From [Eubacterium] yurii (lineage in GTDB: Bacteria > Bacillota > Clostridia > Peptostreptococcales > Filifactoraceae), in NCBI GenBank assembly GCA_900167215.1, contig FUZS01000015.1, positions 17,412 through 81,411 of the forward strand: 64,000 nucleotides of DNA. The letters are read 5' to 3'. Positions 35,703-45,522 of this stretch are shown here, in pieces (within the stretch, counting starts at the first letter, position 1; each line of letters starts with the position of its first letter). A model generated the notes under the pieces. It had not been told where the DNA came from and made no database searches. It saw nothing but the letters and a program-made list of their open reading frames with translations. The translations under genes and the position numbers were made by a program.

Positions 35703-38267
35703 TTGAAAAATCTTACACCGATGATGAAACAATATCTTGATATTAAATATAAATATCAGGACTGTATACTATTTTTCAGGCTCGGCGATTTTTATGAGAT
35801 GTTTTTTGAAGATGCTATTGAAACTTCAAAATTACTTGATATCACTCTTACAGCAAGAGCTTGTGGAAACAACGAAAAAGCGCCTATGTGCGGTGTGCCT
35901 TATCACAGTGCCAAATCATACATCCAAAGATTGATAAACTACGGTAAAAAAGTAGCTATCTGCGAACAAATCCAAGATCCCAAAGAAGTAAAGGGAATAG
36001 TGGACAGGGCGATAACTAAGATAATAACACCGGGTACAGTGCTTGAAGATGAGATGATACAAGGCTCTTCCAATAACTATATCATGTCGCTGATAAGCAT
36101 GGGTAAAAATCTTGAAATATCCTATGTTGACATCACTACAGGTGAAGTAAATAATTTGAACAGCAATTATAATGAGATTGCAAACATATTTTTTGCAGTC
36201 AATCCGTCAGAGATAATTGCAGATGAAAGTTTCTACAAAAAACTAAGCTCTGAGGACTTTAAAAACAGTAAGCTTATAAGCAATCTTATAGATGAAAATA
36301 ATATAGTGCAAAATGACATAAGCTCTCAAGATAGCAAAGACTTTGAAGAATTCAAAGAAAAATACAGTCTTGAAGATGTATCAGAGTCCCTAAGTAGGAT
36401 ATATAAGTATGTTTATGATACACAACAGTTCTTCGACAAAAACTTCTTCTATCAAAGGTCAAAGCAAGCTTATATGTATCTCGACTACTATACATTGAAA
36501 AATCTTGAGATAGTGGAAAGTATAAGGAGAAACAGCAATAATACTCTATTTGACGTATTAAACAAGACAAATACATCTATGGGTAGCAGAAAACTCAAAC
36601 AAAATCTGCTCAAGCCTCTAAATAATGAAAGTGATATTAAACAAAGACTTGAAGTCTTATCTTGCTTTGTAGATGACTACTCTTTTACTATGAATATATC
36701 TTCCATACTTAAGGAGATATACGATTTGGAGAGAATATCCAATAGGATAGTGTATGACAGTGTTTCCCAAAAAGATTTGTTAAATTTAAAGACATCGCTT
36801 ATTTGTATCAAAAAATTGGAAGACATATTCAAAGAAAAGGATAATGAAAATTTTGCTCTGATATATGAGAATATATCTTCTGTAAACTACGCAGTCATCG
36901 TTGACTTGATTGAAAAATCAATTGAGGAGATGGGAGAAGACCTAAAATACAAGCATAAGATTAAGTCCTCTTATGATGAAAAACTTGCTTACTATAGGAA
37001 GTTGATGGAAAATTCATCCGATATTTTGATAAAAATGGAGGCTGAAGAAAGAGAAAAGACAGGAATAAAAAATCTGAAAATCAATTACAATAAGGTTTTC
37101 GGCTACTATATAGAAATTTCCAAAGGAGCACTCCAAAATGCCAAGATACCTGAGGATTATGAGAGAAGACAGACCTTGGTATCAAGCGAAAGATTCATCA
37201 ATCAAAGTCTAAAAGAAATAGAGCAGGAGATGTTATCTGCAAGGCAAAGTGAGGTCTCTCTCGAAAACAGCCTTTACGCTCAAGTTAAAAATGAGATAAA
37301 AAAATATATAGACAGGATAATGAGACTTGCAAGTGTTATTGCAGATGTGGATGTGTATGCCTCACTATCTAAAACAGCGATAGAAAACGACTATATAAAG
37401 CCTATGATTGCAGTAGACAATAAACTGATTATAAAAAACGGCAGACATCCGGTGATTGAAAAAATCTTGGCTGATGACGGATTTGTCCCTAATGATACTA
37501 TTGTAGATGATGAAATGACACATATAATAACAGGACCGAATATGGCAGGTAAATCAACTTATATGCGTCAAGTAGCCTTGATAGTCCTCATGGCTCATAT
37601 TGGCTCTTATGTTCCGGCATCTTTTGCAAGTATTCCCATTATAGACGGCATATATACGAGGATAGGTGCGAGCGATGACCTGTCTATGGGTCAGTCTACC
37701 TTTATGGTGGAGATGAGCGAAGTATCCAATATATTGAAAAATGCTACAGAAAAATCATTGGTAATATTGGATGAGATAGGAAGAGGTACGAGTACCTACG
37801 ACGGTATGAGTCTTGCCTTTGCAATAGTGGAATATATTGCCTCAAATATCAAAGCCAAGACCTTGGTTTCTACTCACTATCATGAGCTTACTTCACTGGA
37901 AAGCAAATTTGACAATATCAAAAACTACTGTATGTTGGTAGATGATACTACAGAGATAAAATTCCTGAAAAAAATAGTAGAAGGAAAGGCTGACAAGAGT
38001 TACGGCATACATGTAGCAATGCTTGCAGATATTCCTTATGAAGTGCTTGAAAGAGCAAAGGTGATTTTGTCAAGACTTGAGACCAAAGAGAAAAAATCAG
38101 TCTCAAATTACAAGAAAAATTCAATGCAAGAACAGGTGAGCCTTGAAGATTTTTCCAAGGAAAATAATCTTAGGCTAGTACAAAAAATCAAGGACATAAA
38201 TCTCGATGAATATTCAGCTCGTGAAGCTTTAGAGCTGTTATATGAGATAAAAGCGTCCTTAAGATAA
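35703..38267 (+). CDS. mutS: DNA mismatch repair protein MutS
   Basis: The TTG start is preceded by AAGGAGATG. The 854-aa protein has the mismatch-recognition motif FFRLGDFYEMF (Phe-x-Glu), connector, lever and clamp regions, and the C-terminal ATPase: Walker A GPNMAGKST at residues 611-619, the STFMVEMSE signature, Walker B LVILDEIGRGTSTYDG and the STHYHELT His. The C-terminal helix-turn-helix end is present (EYSAREALELLYEIK). mutL, commonly next, is absent; a large bidirectional terminator ends the unit. Confidence 0.97.
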   Translation: MKNLTPMMKQYLDIKYKYQDCILFFRLGDFYEMFFEDAIETSKLLDITLTARACGNNEKAPMCGVPYHSAKSYIQRLINYGKKVAICEQIQDPKEVKGIVDRAITKIITPGTVLEDEMIQGSSNNYIMSLISMGKNLEISYVDITTGEVNNLNSNYNEIANIFFAVNPSEIIADESFYKKLSSEDFKNSKLISNLIDENNIVQNDISSQDSKDFEEFKEKYSLEDVSESLSRIYKYVYDTQQFFDKNFFYQRSKQAYMYLDYYTLKNLEIVESIRRNSNNTLFDVLNKTNTSMGSRKLKQNLLKPLNNESDIKQRLEVLSCFVDDYSFTMNISSILKEIYDLERISNRIVYDSVSQKDLLNLKTSLICIKKLEDIFKEKDNENFALIYENISSVNYAVIVDLIEKSIEEMGEDLKYKHKIKSSYDEKLAYYRKLMENSSDILIKMEAEEREKTGIKNLKINYNKVFGYYIEISKGALQNAKIPEDYERRQTLVSSERFINQSLKEIEQEMLSARQSEVSLENSLYAQVKNEIKKYIDRIMRLASVIADVDVYASLSKTAIENDYIKPMIAVDNKLIIKNGRHPVIEKILADDGFVPNDTIVDDEMTHIITGPNMAGKSTYMRQVALIVLMAHIGSYVPASFASIPIIDGIYTRIGASDDLSMGQSTFMVEMSEVSNILKNATEKSLVILDEIGRGTSTYDGMSLAFAIVEYIASNIKAKTLVSTHYHELTSLESKFDNIKNYCMLVDDTTEIKFLKKIVEGKADKSYGIHVAMLADIPYEVLERAKVILSRLETKEKKSVSNYKKNSMQEQVSLEDFSKENNLRLVQKIKDINLDEYSAREALELLYEIKASLR

Positions 38268-38306
38268 AAAGCTGTAAAAATTATTGAAATATAAAAATTA
38301 ATATAA

Positions 38307-38364
38307 GAAAAGCTCTTTACAAATGAAAGATGAGTATACATCAGTTTTGTAAAGAGCTTTTCTA
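38307..38364. terminator. Bidirectional terminator between mutS and etfA
   Basis: Perfect 18-bp inverted repeat (AGAAAAGCTCTTTACAAA at 38307-38324, its complement at 38347-38364) with a 22-nt loop; A- and T-rich outer arms serve both strands. Confidence 0.8.
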
Positions 38365-38480
38365 CTAATATCTTGCTTTGTATATACTTTAAATTATAAA
38401 ATTTCATTATTTGTAATTCTATTAAATTTTAGTATTGCACGTCTAAAATAATATTTACAGTTCAAAGTTTTTTCAATTTA

Positions 38481-39518
38481 TTAAAGCTCTAAGAAGTCTT
38501 TGTCTTTAAGAGATTGTATAATTGAAGGAATGACCTCATACAAATCTCCCACTATACCGTAATCGCAGATATCAAATATAGGAGCACTTGCGTCCTTATT
38601 TATTGCTACGATATATTTTGATTCCTGCATTCCGGCTTGATGTTGTATCGCTCCGCTTATTCCGCAAGCAATGTACAAATCCGGATGTACAGTTGTACCA
38701 GTTTGACCGACTTGATGAACCTGCTCTATCCATCCCGAGTCAACTGCCGCTCTCGATGAGCCTACTTCTCCCTTGATTGCGTCTGCAAGTTGCCTTATAA
38801 GTTCGAATCCTTCCTTGCCTTTAAGTCCTCTTCCACCTGATACTACAATTTTGGCTTCTGCAAGATTTACTCTTTTACCGCCTAAGTCTTCTTTTTTTAT
38901 CAGTTTTGCTCTGATGTCCTCTTCTTTTAGATTTGGAGTAATTTTTTCTACAGTTCCGGATTTTGTTTCGCTAAACTTAGCTTTTTCCATCACTCCCGGT
39001 CTTACTGTAGACATCTGAGGTCTATTTTTAGGACAAATTATTGTTGCCATAAGATTTCCGCCAAATGCAGGTCTTGTTTGCAGTAGTTTGTTGTCATTTT
39101 CATCTATTTCAAGTTTTGTACAATCAGCAGTAAGTCCTGTGCCTAATTTTGCAGACAGTCTTGGACCCAAATCCCTACCTATAGAAGTTGCCCCTATTAA
39201 GACTATCTCAGGTTTTTTATCAGTGATTACATCTTTTATAGCTATGGCATAGGCGTCTGTATTGTAGTCTTTAAGTAGAGGATGTTCTATGCAAATTACA
39301 CTATCTACTCCGTAATGCAACAATTTATCTGCCTGTTCTTCAATATCACAACCGGCAATTATGACACTTAGTTTTTTTCCAAGTTTGTCTGCAAGTTTTT
39401 TACCTTCTCCTATTAATTCTATAGTTACAGGATGTATGTTGGAGTCGATTTGTTCACCTACTACAAATACACTATTATAATCGTTTAAGTTTATATCTTG
39501 ATTTACCTTTGCTCTCAC
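38481..39518 (-). CDS. etfA: Electron transfer flavoprotein subunit alpha
   Basis: The GTG start follows GGGGGTGA. The 345-aa protein has both EtfA domains: the N-terminal nucleotide-like fold (VFVVGEQIDSNIHPVTIELIGEG, IGATSIGRDLGPRLSAKLGTGL) and the C-terminal FAD domain (KIVVSGGRGLKG, GEVGSSRAAVDSGW, QVGQTGTTVHPDLYIACGISG, APIFDICDYGIVGDLYEV). With EtfB it carries electrons to or from the acyl-CoA dehydrogenase encoded upstream. Whether this Etf is bifurcating cannot be read by eye. Last gene of the minus-strand cluster. Confidence 0.96.
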   Translation of the reverse strand: MRAKVNQDINLNDYNSVFVVGEQIDSNIHPVTIELIGEGKKLADKLGKKLSVIIAGCDIEEQADKLLHYGVDSVICIEHPLLKDYNTDAYAIAIKDVITDKKPEIVLIGATSIGRDLGPRLSAKLGTGLTADCTKLEIDENDNKLLQTRPAFGGNLMATIICPKNRPQMSTVRPGVMEKAKFSETKSGTVEKITPNLKEEDIRAKLIKKEDLGGKRVNLAEAKIVVSGGRGLKGKEGFELIRQLADAIKGEVGSSRAAVDSGWIEQVHQVGQTGTTVHPDLYIACGISGAIQHQAGMQESKYIVAINKDASAPIFDICDYGIVGDLYEVIPSIIQSLKDKDFLEL

Positions 39519-39529
39519 AAAATCACCCC

Positions 39530-40327
39530 CTATACTAAATTTACTTCTGACAATTTCATAATAAGTTTGTCAGTGATTTCTTTTACTGTTTGACCTTCAA
39601 TAATCTGTGAGCTTTTACTTTTGACAGGTACAAAAGATTTATATACATTTGTTGGTGAGCCTTTAAGGCCTATTTGACTTTCGTCTACTTTCAAGTCTTC
39701 AAAGCTGATTACATTAATCTTACTTTCGCTGTCATCTCCATAATTTTCTATTATTCCTCTTACAGTAGGATATCTTGGTGTGTTGAGTTCCTTGATTGCT
39801 GTAAGTAGAACAGGAGTTTTTACCTCGTAAGTATAGTCTCCATTTTCAGTAAATCTTTTTACCTTTAGAACATCCCAGTCAAGTTCTATTTCTTTTACAT
39901 AGGTAATTTGAGCTATGTCTAAAAATTCAGCTATCTCAGGGCCTACTTGCGCAGTATCACCATCTATTGCTTGTCTACCGCAAAGTATTATGTCATAGTC
40001 TCCTATTTTCTCTATTGCAGAGGCAATTATAGTTGCAGTAGCCCATGTGTCTGAACCGCCAAATTTTCTATCACTTATCAAAAATACTTCGTCTGCTCCC
40101 ATACTAAGTGCCTCTCTTAATATCTCCTTTGCTTGGGGAGGTCCCATACTTAAGACAGCAACAGATGCACCGTATTTATCCTTAAGTTGTAGCGCTGATT
40201 CTAAGGCATTTTTATCATCAGGATTCATTATGCTTTTTACTCCGTCCCTGATTAGAGTTCCTGTTTCCTGATTTATCTTTACTTCATTGGTATCAGGTAC
40301 CTGTTTTATACACACGACAATTTTCAT
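39530..40327 (-). CDS. etfB: Electron transfer flavoprotein subunit beta
   Basis: The 265-aa product starts with ATG after GAGGTGAG and opens MKIVVCIKQVPDTNEVKI, the usual EtfB/FixA N-terminus. Landmarks are SIMNPDDKNALESALQL, ILREALSMGADEVFLISD, ILCGRQAIDGDTAQVGPEIAEFL (nucleotide loop) and TPVLLTAIKELNTPRYPT. It sits 11 nt upstream of etfA and 10 nt downstream of the acyl-CoA dehydrogenase gene, clearly one operon. Confidence 0.97.
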   Translation of the reverse strand: MKIVVCIKQVPDTNEVKINQETGTLIRDGVKSIMNPDDKNALESALQLKDKYGASVAVLSMGPPQAKEILREALSMGADEVFLISDRKFGGSDTWATATIIASAIEKIGDYDIILCGRQAIDGDTAQVGPEIAEFLDIAQITYVKEIELDWDVLKVKRFTENGDYTYEVKTPVLLTAIKELNTPRYPTVRGIIENYGDDSESKINVISFEDLKVDESQIGLKGSPTNVYKSFVPVKSKSSQIIEGQTVKEITDKLIMKLSEVNLV

Positions 40328-40337
40328 TTTCTCACCT

Positions 40338-41474
40338 CTATCCTAACACAGCTCTTGAAATAACTAATTTGTGAATTTCAGAAGTACCTTCATATATTTC
40401 AGTTATCTTTGCATCACGGTACATTCTCTCAAGAGGATAGTCCTGCATATATCCATATCCTCCGTGTATTTGCAGAGCAAGGTTTGTTACAAATCTTGCA
40501 TTTTCTGATGCGTTAAGTTTTGCCATGGCAGCTTCCTTACTATGTGGCATACCTTGAGCTTTTAAACTTGCCGCCCTGTATATCATCCACTTTGCACATT
40601 CTGTTTTTGTACTCATCTCTGCTATATACCATTGTAGACCTTGAAGATTAGCAATAGGTTTTGAAAACTGTACCCTTTCATGCATGTACTTGACACTTTC
40701 ATCTATTGCACCTTCCGCAATTCCAAGTGCCTGAGCAGCTACACCTATTCTTGCTCCGTCAAGCATTATCATAGCTATTTTAAATCCTTGACCTTCTTTG
40801 CCTACAAGGTTTGCTTGCGGTACTCTGCAATTGTCAAAAATCAATTCAGATGTTTCAGAGGCTCTTATTCCAAGCTTATGTTCTATCTTTCCTATAGAAA
40901 ATCCTGGAGTTCCCTTAGGTACTATTATTGCGCTTAATCCCTTAAGTCCCTTTGACGGATCGGTAAGTGCAAATACAAGAACAAAGTCTGCATGTGCTCC
41001 ACCTGTAATAAAGCATTTTGTTCCATTTATTATATAGTCATCTCCGTCTTTTTCAGCCCTTGTTTTAGCAGCCCCTGCATCTGAGCCTGCATTAGGTTCT
41101 GTAAGCGCAAATGCACCGTGCTTTCCTCCGTTTGATACCAGTGGAAGGTATTTTTGTTTTTGTTCCTCAGTTCCAAATTTCAAGATAGATTGACCGAAGA
41201 TACCGTGTATGGATAATATACCGCCTGTTGAAGCACATTTTTTAGAGATTTCTTCAACAACTATACATTTTATTATGTCATCTCCTCCTGAGCCACCGTA
41301 CTTTGTAGGTATTCCTATACCGGTGAATCCGCATTTTACCATTTTATCAAATGTTTCCTGAGGGTATCTTGATTCCCTGTCTATTTCCTCAGCCAAGGGT
41401 GCAACTTCTTTTTCAGCAAAGTCCCTTGCAACTTCTCTTATCTTTTCCTCTATGGCATTGAATTTAATCTCCAT
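40338..41474 (-). CDS. Acyl-CoA dehydrogenase (Bcd/CaiA-like)
   Basis: A 378-aa single-domain acyl-CoA dehydrogenase, starting after GGAGG. It shows ALTEPNAGSDAGAAKT, FITGGAHADF, LGIRASETSELIFDNCRVP, GEGQ-type GKEGQGFKIAM, and the catalytic Glu in EIYEGTSEIHKLV. Adjacent etfB-etfA supply the electron carrier. With a CoA-transferase and a crotonase in the same cluster, the likely reaction is reduction or oxidation of a CoA-activated short or carnitine-like acid. It differs from the fused enzyme at 21337. A 14-bp inverted repeat (41494-41526) lies just upstream of the ribosome binding site. Confidence 0.93.
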   Translation of the reverse strand: MEIKFNAIEEKIREVARDFAEKEVAPLAEEIDRESRYPQETFDKMVKCGFTGIGIPTKYGGSGGDDIIKCIVVEEISKKCASTGGILSIHGIFGQSILKFGTEEQKQKYLPLVSNGGKHGAFALTEPNAGSDAGAAKTRAEKDGDDYIINGTKCFITGGAHADFVLVFALTDPSKGLKGLSAIIVPKGTPGFSIGKIEHKLGIRASETSELIFDNCRVPQANLVGKEGQGFKIAMIMLDGARIGVAAQALGIAEGAIDESVKYMHERVQFSKPIANLQGLQWYIAEMSTKTECAKWMIYRAASLKAQGMPHSKEAAMAKLNASENARFVTNLALQIHGGYGYMQDYPLERMYRDAKITEIYEGTSEIHKLVISRAVLG

Positions 41475-41493
41475 AGTTTCCTCCTTACTGACA

Positions 41494-41526
41494 AGTAGAC
41501 ATATACAGGCTTTGTATATGTCTACT
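41494..41526 (-). promoter_or_regulatory. Stem-loop in the leader of the acyl-CoA dehydrogenase gene
   Basis: Perfect 14-bp inverted repeat AGTAGACATATACA with a 5-nt loop, ending ~20 nt before the start codon. There is no T-run. It may stabilise or separate the bcd-etfBA part of the transcript, or be an operator. Confidence 0.5.
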
Positions 41527-41584
41527 CCAAATAAAAATCAACAAAATTTTTAGCTTCAATACTTCTATTGTATAATATAATGAT

Positions 41585-41704
41585 TATACTAAACACCATT
41601 TATATTACCAAGTATTTATTTTGAATGACTCTATCCATGGTAGAGATTTTCAATAACTTTTTTGTAACATAACTACACGGCTTTTTAACAGGTTTTTAGT
41701 ATTA
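41585..41704. repeat. MITE-like repeat (family A)
   Basis: TATACTAAACACC at the left and GGTTTTTAGTATTA at the right make imperfect terminal inverted repeats. It lies between caiB-like and acyl-CoA dehydrogenase genes of one cluster and nearly matches 51546-51665. Confidence 0.75.
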
Positions 41705-41740
41705 ATAGTATTTACAATTATAGATAAATATTAAAATAAC

Positions 41741-42949
41741 TTATTTTTTAGCAAGTATATTTTTATCGTAGAGCTCTTTTATTTCATCTTGATTATAGCC
41801 TATTTCCTTGAGTATATCGTCATTATGCTCTCCTATAGTAGGTGCATCCCTATCTATATTTACTTCTATATTTCCAAATTTTACAGGAGTCATAGCCATC
41901 ATATTTTTGCTCTTATTTCTGTTTTCAAATTCAAAAATATAGTTGTTTGCAATAGCTTGAGGATCAGTAAGCACCTCTTGGACATGTTGTATTTTTTCAT
42001 GGGCAATGTCCAATTTTTCCAATCTTTCAACCATTTCATCCCTTGTGAATTTCAAGAAGCCTTCATCTATTATCTTAATGAATTCAGGAGCATTTTTCTT
42101 TGCTTCCAAAGTAGTGTTGAATCTTGCATCTTCAAGCAGGTCTTCCCTTTGGATAGCTTCAAGTAAAGCCGGATAATAGCGTTCATGCTCCAATATACTT
42201 AGGAATATCCATTTGTCATCCTTGCACTTATATGAATTTATTACAGGAGATATAGCATTTTTTCTTGTCTTAGGATACTTATCATCAAACTGTGTTGAGC
42301 CAATTAAGGCACTTAAGTTCCATATAGCCTGTCCAAAGAGTGAAACCATTACCTTTTGACCTTTTCCTGTTTTTTGTTGTTCATAAAGTGCTGCACATAT
42401 TCCACCTGCAAGACTGCATGAAGTAGTCGCATCACCAAATCCTATAGCAGGATTTACTGTAGTTCCTACCTCTGCTATGTCTATCATAGCACCACTTCTT
42501 GCCCAAAATGCCACTGTATCAAATCCGGGATTATCCTTAGCAGGACCATAGTCTCCAAATCCGTTTATTTGTCCCCAGATTATATGAGGGTGTTTTTTTG
42601 ACATTGTTTCATAGTCAAGACCCAATCTCTTAAGAGCGCCTGTTCTATAGCTTGATATGAATACATTGGCATCTTTTAGGAGCTTATCCATTATTTCCAA
42701 GCCTTTTTCTTCTTTTAGGTTTATTGAAATTCCTCTTTTGTTGCAGTTATATACACTGTAAAAAGGATTTATTTCATTGTCATCTACAGGCATAGTCATT
42801 GTAGCTCCTGTCTTTCTTCCCGGATCACCAAAGCTTGGTTCCACCTTTATTACATCAGCGCCCCAGTCAGCCAATATTCTGGCACTTCCCGGACCTGCCA
42901 CAAAATATGTCAAATCTATTACCTTTACTCCTTTTAATGGTTGATTCAT
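41741..42949 (-). CDS. Class III CoA-transferase, CaiB/BaiF family
   Basis: The 402-aa length and the opening LKGVKVIDLTYFVAGPGSARILADWGADVIKVE (N-terminal Rossmann region) fit the family, as do NCNKRGISINLK, the probable catalytic Asp144 in NPGFDTVAFWARSG, and GDATTSCSLAGGICAALYEQQKTGKGQKV. Such enzymes move CoA between carboxylates, for example crotonobetaine, formate, oxalate or 2-hydroxyacids. The starting acid is not readable from sequence. The AGGAGG ribosome binding site is strong. The next gene upstream in the cluster is 380 bp away, so it may have its own promoter in 42950-43330. Confidence 0.93.
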   Translation of the reverse strand: MNQPLKGVKVIDLTYFVAGPGSARILADWGADVIKVEPSFGDPGRKTGATMTMPVDDNEINPFYSVYNCNKRGISINLKEEKGLEIMDKLLKDANVFISSYRTGALKRLGLDYETMSKKHPHIIWGQINGFGDYGPAKDNPGFDTVAFWARSGAMIDIAEVGTTVNPAIGFGDATTSCSLAGGICAALYEQQKTGKGQKVMVSLFGQAIWNLSALIGSTQFDDKYPKTRKNAISPVINSYKCKDDKWIFLSILEHERYYPALLEAIQREDLLEDARFNTTLEAKKNAPEFIKIIDEGFLKFTRDEMVERLEKLDIAHEKIQHVQEVLTDPQAIANNYIFEFENRNKSKNMMAMTPVKFGNIEVNIDRDAPTIGEHNDDILKEIGYNQDEIKELYDKNILAKK

Positions 42950-43330
42950 TTTTTTCCTCCTATGATATATATTACTAATAAAATCTTATATAAATAACAG
43001 ATAAAACTTATGACGTCTTAAAGACTATTTATTCAAAATTAAAAAGTAAATAAAATATTTTACTATAATTTATAGTTATAAAATTTATGCATTATTATAA
43101 ATTTAAGCTAAATATATTTGTAATTTCAGTTTAAGTTTTTAAAATTTAATTGAAATCAGAAAATATAATAAAGGCTCTATAACAGTAAATTTCAGTATAA
43201 TTATTAAAATTAAAGTAAATTAGTTTGAAAATTTCTACTGAATTAATTTGAAGTGATAGCAAGATATCTTGTTAAAAGAAAGATAATAATGTCTACCGAT
43301 ACAAACTCATTACAATAAAAAGCTGACTTC
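42950..43330. other. Gap inside the CoA-transferase/permease cluster
   Basis: Very AT-rich, no ORF. There is a 12-bp palindrome CAAGATATCTTG at 43260-43271. No consensus sigma-54 or clear sigma-70 promoter was found. Confidence 0.45.
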
Positions 43331-44653
43331 TTATGGTAAATTAGGGAATAGAGTAAATAATAATACGCCTACTAAAGTACCGAGGAACGGAACTACAACA
43401 GTTAAGTTGAACACCGGACCGTAAGCGTCCTTATGCGTTTCGTTACAAACACCATTAGTAACAGTAACTATATAGCCGTTATGTGGCAAAGAGTCAAGTG
43501 ATGAAGAAGATATAGCCATTATACGAGCTACAGCACCCGGATCTACACCTTTTGCTATAAATACAGGTCCAAGTAATGGTGCAGCAATGCCAAGTCCACC
43601 TGAAGCAGATCCGCATATACCTGCAATGACAGTAGTACCTATTGCAAGTCCAAGTGTTGCAGGACCCGGTATGTCAGTCATTGCTTTTACTATAGTTTCA
43701 AATGCAGCAGCACCTTTCACCACTGAGCCGAATCCTACGACAGCACAAGTATTTGTAATGGAAAATACCGTACTTTTTATAGCATTGCCAAGCTCATTAG
43801 AAATCTCGGATTTCTTGATAAAATTATGCATCAAAACCATGGTTAAGATAGTTCCTATTAATAGTCCTGTTTCAAGATGCAAAATATTTTTTCCTTCAGC
43901 ATTTTTAATATTGATTATAACAACTGTAACTATTAGAGGTATTAATGCTATCAATCCGTTTGGAAGATTTTCTTGAGAAGTGAAAACATCTCCGTCTTTA
44001 GCTACGAAGTGAGCACCATTTTTCTTTTCCTTTTGAACCATTTTGTAAAGCCAGATACAACCAACTACAAGCATGAATCCTGAGCTTAAAAATCCGTTTA
44101 CTGCTCCTGCCATAATACTAGTTCCCAAAGCATTTGCTATTATAGCGTTATGTATTTGGGGAGCACCCGGGGCAATCATTGCAAAGGTAGAGCATCCGAA
44201 ACAAAGGGCAGCAGGTATGAATCTTCTTGGAAGATCAGCCTCATGGAAAACTTGAAGTGCTATGGGGAAAACAGCAAAACTGATAACAAAGGCACTTACG
44301 CCACCATATCCCAATATACCGCAGGCAAGGGGTATAGCTATTAATGCCTTATCACTGCCAAGAGCTTTTATAAGCATTCTTGCAATAGCTTTGGCTCCGC
44401 TTGTCATCTCCATTGCTTTTCCCATCAATGTACCGGTCAAAAATACGAAGAAATTTGCCTGTAAGAAACCGACAAAGCCGGTCATATAGTTAGTTTTATA
44501 AGCGTCATACATATTTATCTTACCTGTAATTGCAACTACCGCAGTGCAGGCAAAAGCTATCAAAAATATATTGATGCCTCTCATTACAAGTATTACCAGT
44601 AAAACCATCGCCACGATAATACCGAAAATACTTAAGAGAATTTCAAAATTCAT
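43331..44653 (-). CDS. GntP-family organic acid permease
   Basis: The 440-aa polytopic membrane protein has about 12 hydrophobic segments. The N-terminal FGIIVAMVLLVILVMRGINIFLIAF and later LGYGGVSAFVISFAVFPIALQVFHEADLPRRFIPAA, GCSTFAMIAPGAPQI(H)N and ICGSASGGLGIAAP blocks resemble the GntP/CitMHS-like permeases for hydroxy acids. It is unlikely to be a gluconate carrier given its neighbours. It presumably imports the acid activated by the CaiB-type transferase. It lies 17 nt downstream of the crotonase gene in the same operon. Confidence 0.85.
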   Translation of the reverse strand: MNFEILLSIFGIIVAMVLLVILVMRGINIFLIAFACTAVVAITGKINMYDAYKTNYMTGFVGFLQANFFVFLTGTLMGKAMEMTSGAKAIARMLIKALGSDKALIAIPLACGILGYGGVSAFVISFAVFPIALQVFHEADLPRRFIPAALCFGCSTFAMIAPGAPQIHNAIIANALGTSIMAGAVNGFLSSGFMLVVGCIWLYKMVQKEKKNGAHFVAKDGDVFTSQENLPNGLIALIPLIVTVVIINIKNAEGKNILHLETGLLIGTILTMVLMHNFIKKSEISNELGNAIKSTVFSITNTCAVVGFGSVVKGAAAFETIVKAMTDIPGPATLGLAIGTTVIAGICGSASGGLGIAAPLLGPVFIAKGVDPGAVARIMAISSSSLDSLPHNGYIVTVTNGVCNETHKDAYGPVFNLTVVVPFLGTLVGVLLFTLFPNLP

Positions 44654-44670
44654 ATAAATTCCTCCTCTAA

Positions 44671-45471
44671 TTAGCGATTTTTAAATTCAGCTTTTCTCTT
44701 TTCTAAAAATGCGTACATACCTTCCTTTTTATCTTCGCTTGCAAATGAAAGAGCTGCTAAGTCCTTTTCAAGCTCCAAGGCATTATCCAAATCCAAGTCA
44801 AGTCCGCTATTTATAGCAACTTTTGCATATCTAACTGCAATAGGGGCTTTTTCAAGTATCAGATTCATCATCTTTTTAGCCTCATCTATGAGATTTTCGG
44901 CTTCAACAACTTTATTTACAAGTCCCATTGTAAGAGCTTCATCAGCTTGTATCAATCTACCAGTGTAAATCAAATCCTTTGCTCTTCCTGCTCCTATCAA
45001 TCTTGAAAGTCTTTGTGTTCCACCAAAACAAGGAATTACGCCCAAGTTAACTTCAGGTTGACCAAAAACTGCCTTATCAGATGCAATTCTAAGGTCGCAA
45101 CTCATTGCAAGTTCGCAGCCTCCACCCAATGCATATCCGTTTATTGCAGCTATTACAGGTTTTTCAAGATCTTCAAGCTTGTTAAATATCTTTTGAGCAA
45201 AGTTAGCATAAGTTCTACCTTCTTCTGCTCCATAGTCTTTCATCTGTGAAATATCAGCGCCTGCCACAAAGGCTTTTCCTTCACCTGTCAATATAACTCC
45301 TAAAATATCTCTTTCTTCTTCCAGAAATCTTATAATCTCCAAGAGTTCAGATAGAGTATCATTATTTAATGCGTTCATGGCTTTAGGCCTGTTCATCGTG
45401 ATGATTAAAATGTTTTGTTCTCTTTCCACTTTGATATTTTTCAGTTCATCAAAGTTGATTTTGTTTGGCAT
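44671..45471 (-). CDS. Enoyl-CoA hydratase/isomerase (crotonase family)
   Basis: The start at 45471 (AGGAGG 8 nt upstream; MPNKINFDEL) is chosen over a longer reading to 45513 because the sigma-54 promoter just upstream would put the transcript start near 45512. The 266-aa product has ALNNDTLSELLEII, the oxyanion-hole blocks EGKAFVAGADISQM and NGYALGGGCELAMSCD, and the catalytic-Glu region FGQPEVNLGVIPCFGGTQRL. It hydrates or dehydrates a CoA thioester. First gene of the cluster. Confidence 0.95.
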   Translation of the reverse strand: MPNKINFDELKNIKVEREQNILIITMNRPKAMNALNNDTLSELLEIIRFLEEERDILGVILTGEGKAFVAGADISQMKDYGAEEGRTYANFAQKIFNKLEDLEKPVIAAINGYALGGGCELAMSCDLRIASDKAVFGQPEVNLGVIPCFGGTQRLSRLIGAGRAKDLIYTGRLIQADEALTMGLVNKVVEAENLIDEAKKMMNLILEKAPIAVRYAKVAINSGLDLDLDNALELEKDLAALSFASEDKKEGMYAFLEKRKAEFKNR

Positions 45472-45522
45472 AATCAAACCTCCTACAAAAATTAAAATAA
45501 TAACATCTGACAATAAATTATT

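Noticed and set aside
38481..45471. Naming the cluster as carnitine metabolism (cai/fix)
   Set aside because: No BCCT transporter or CaiC ligase, and the permease is GntP-like. The gene set fits several CoA-dependent acid routes.
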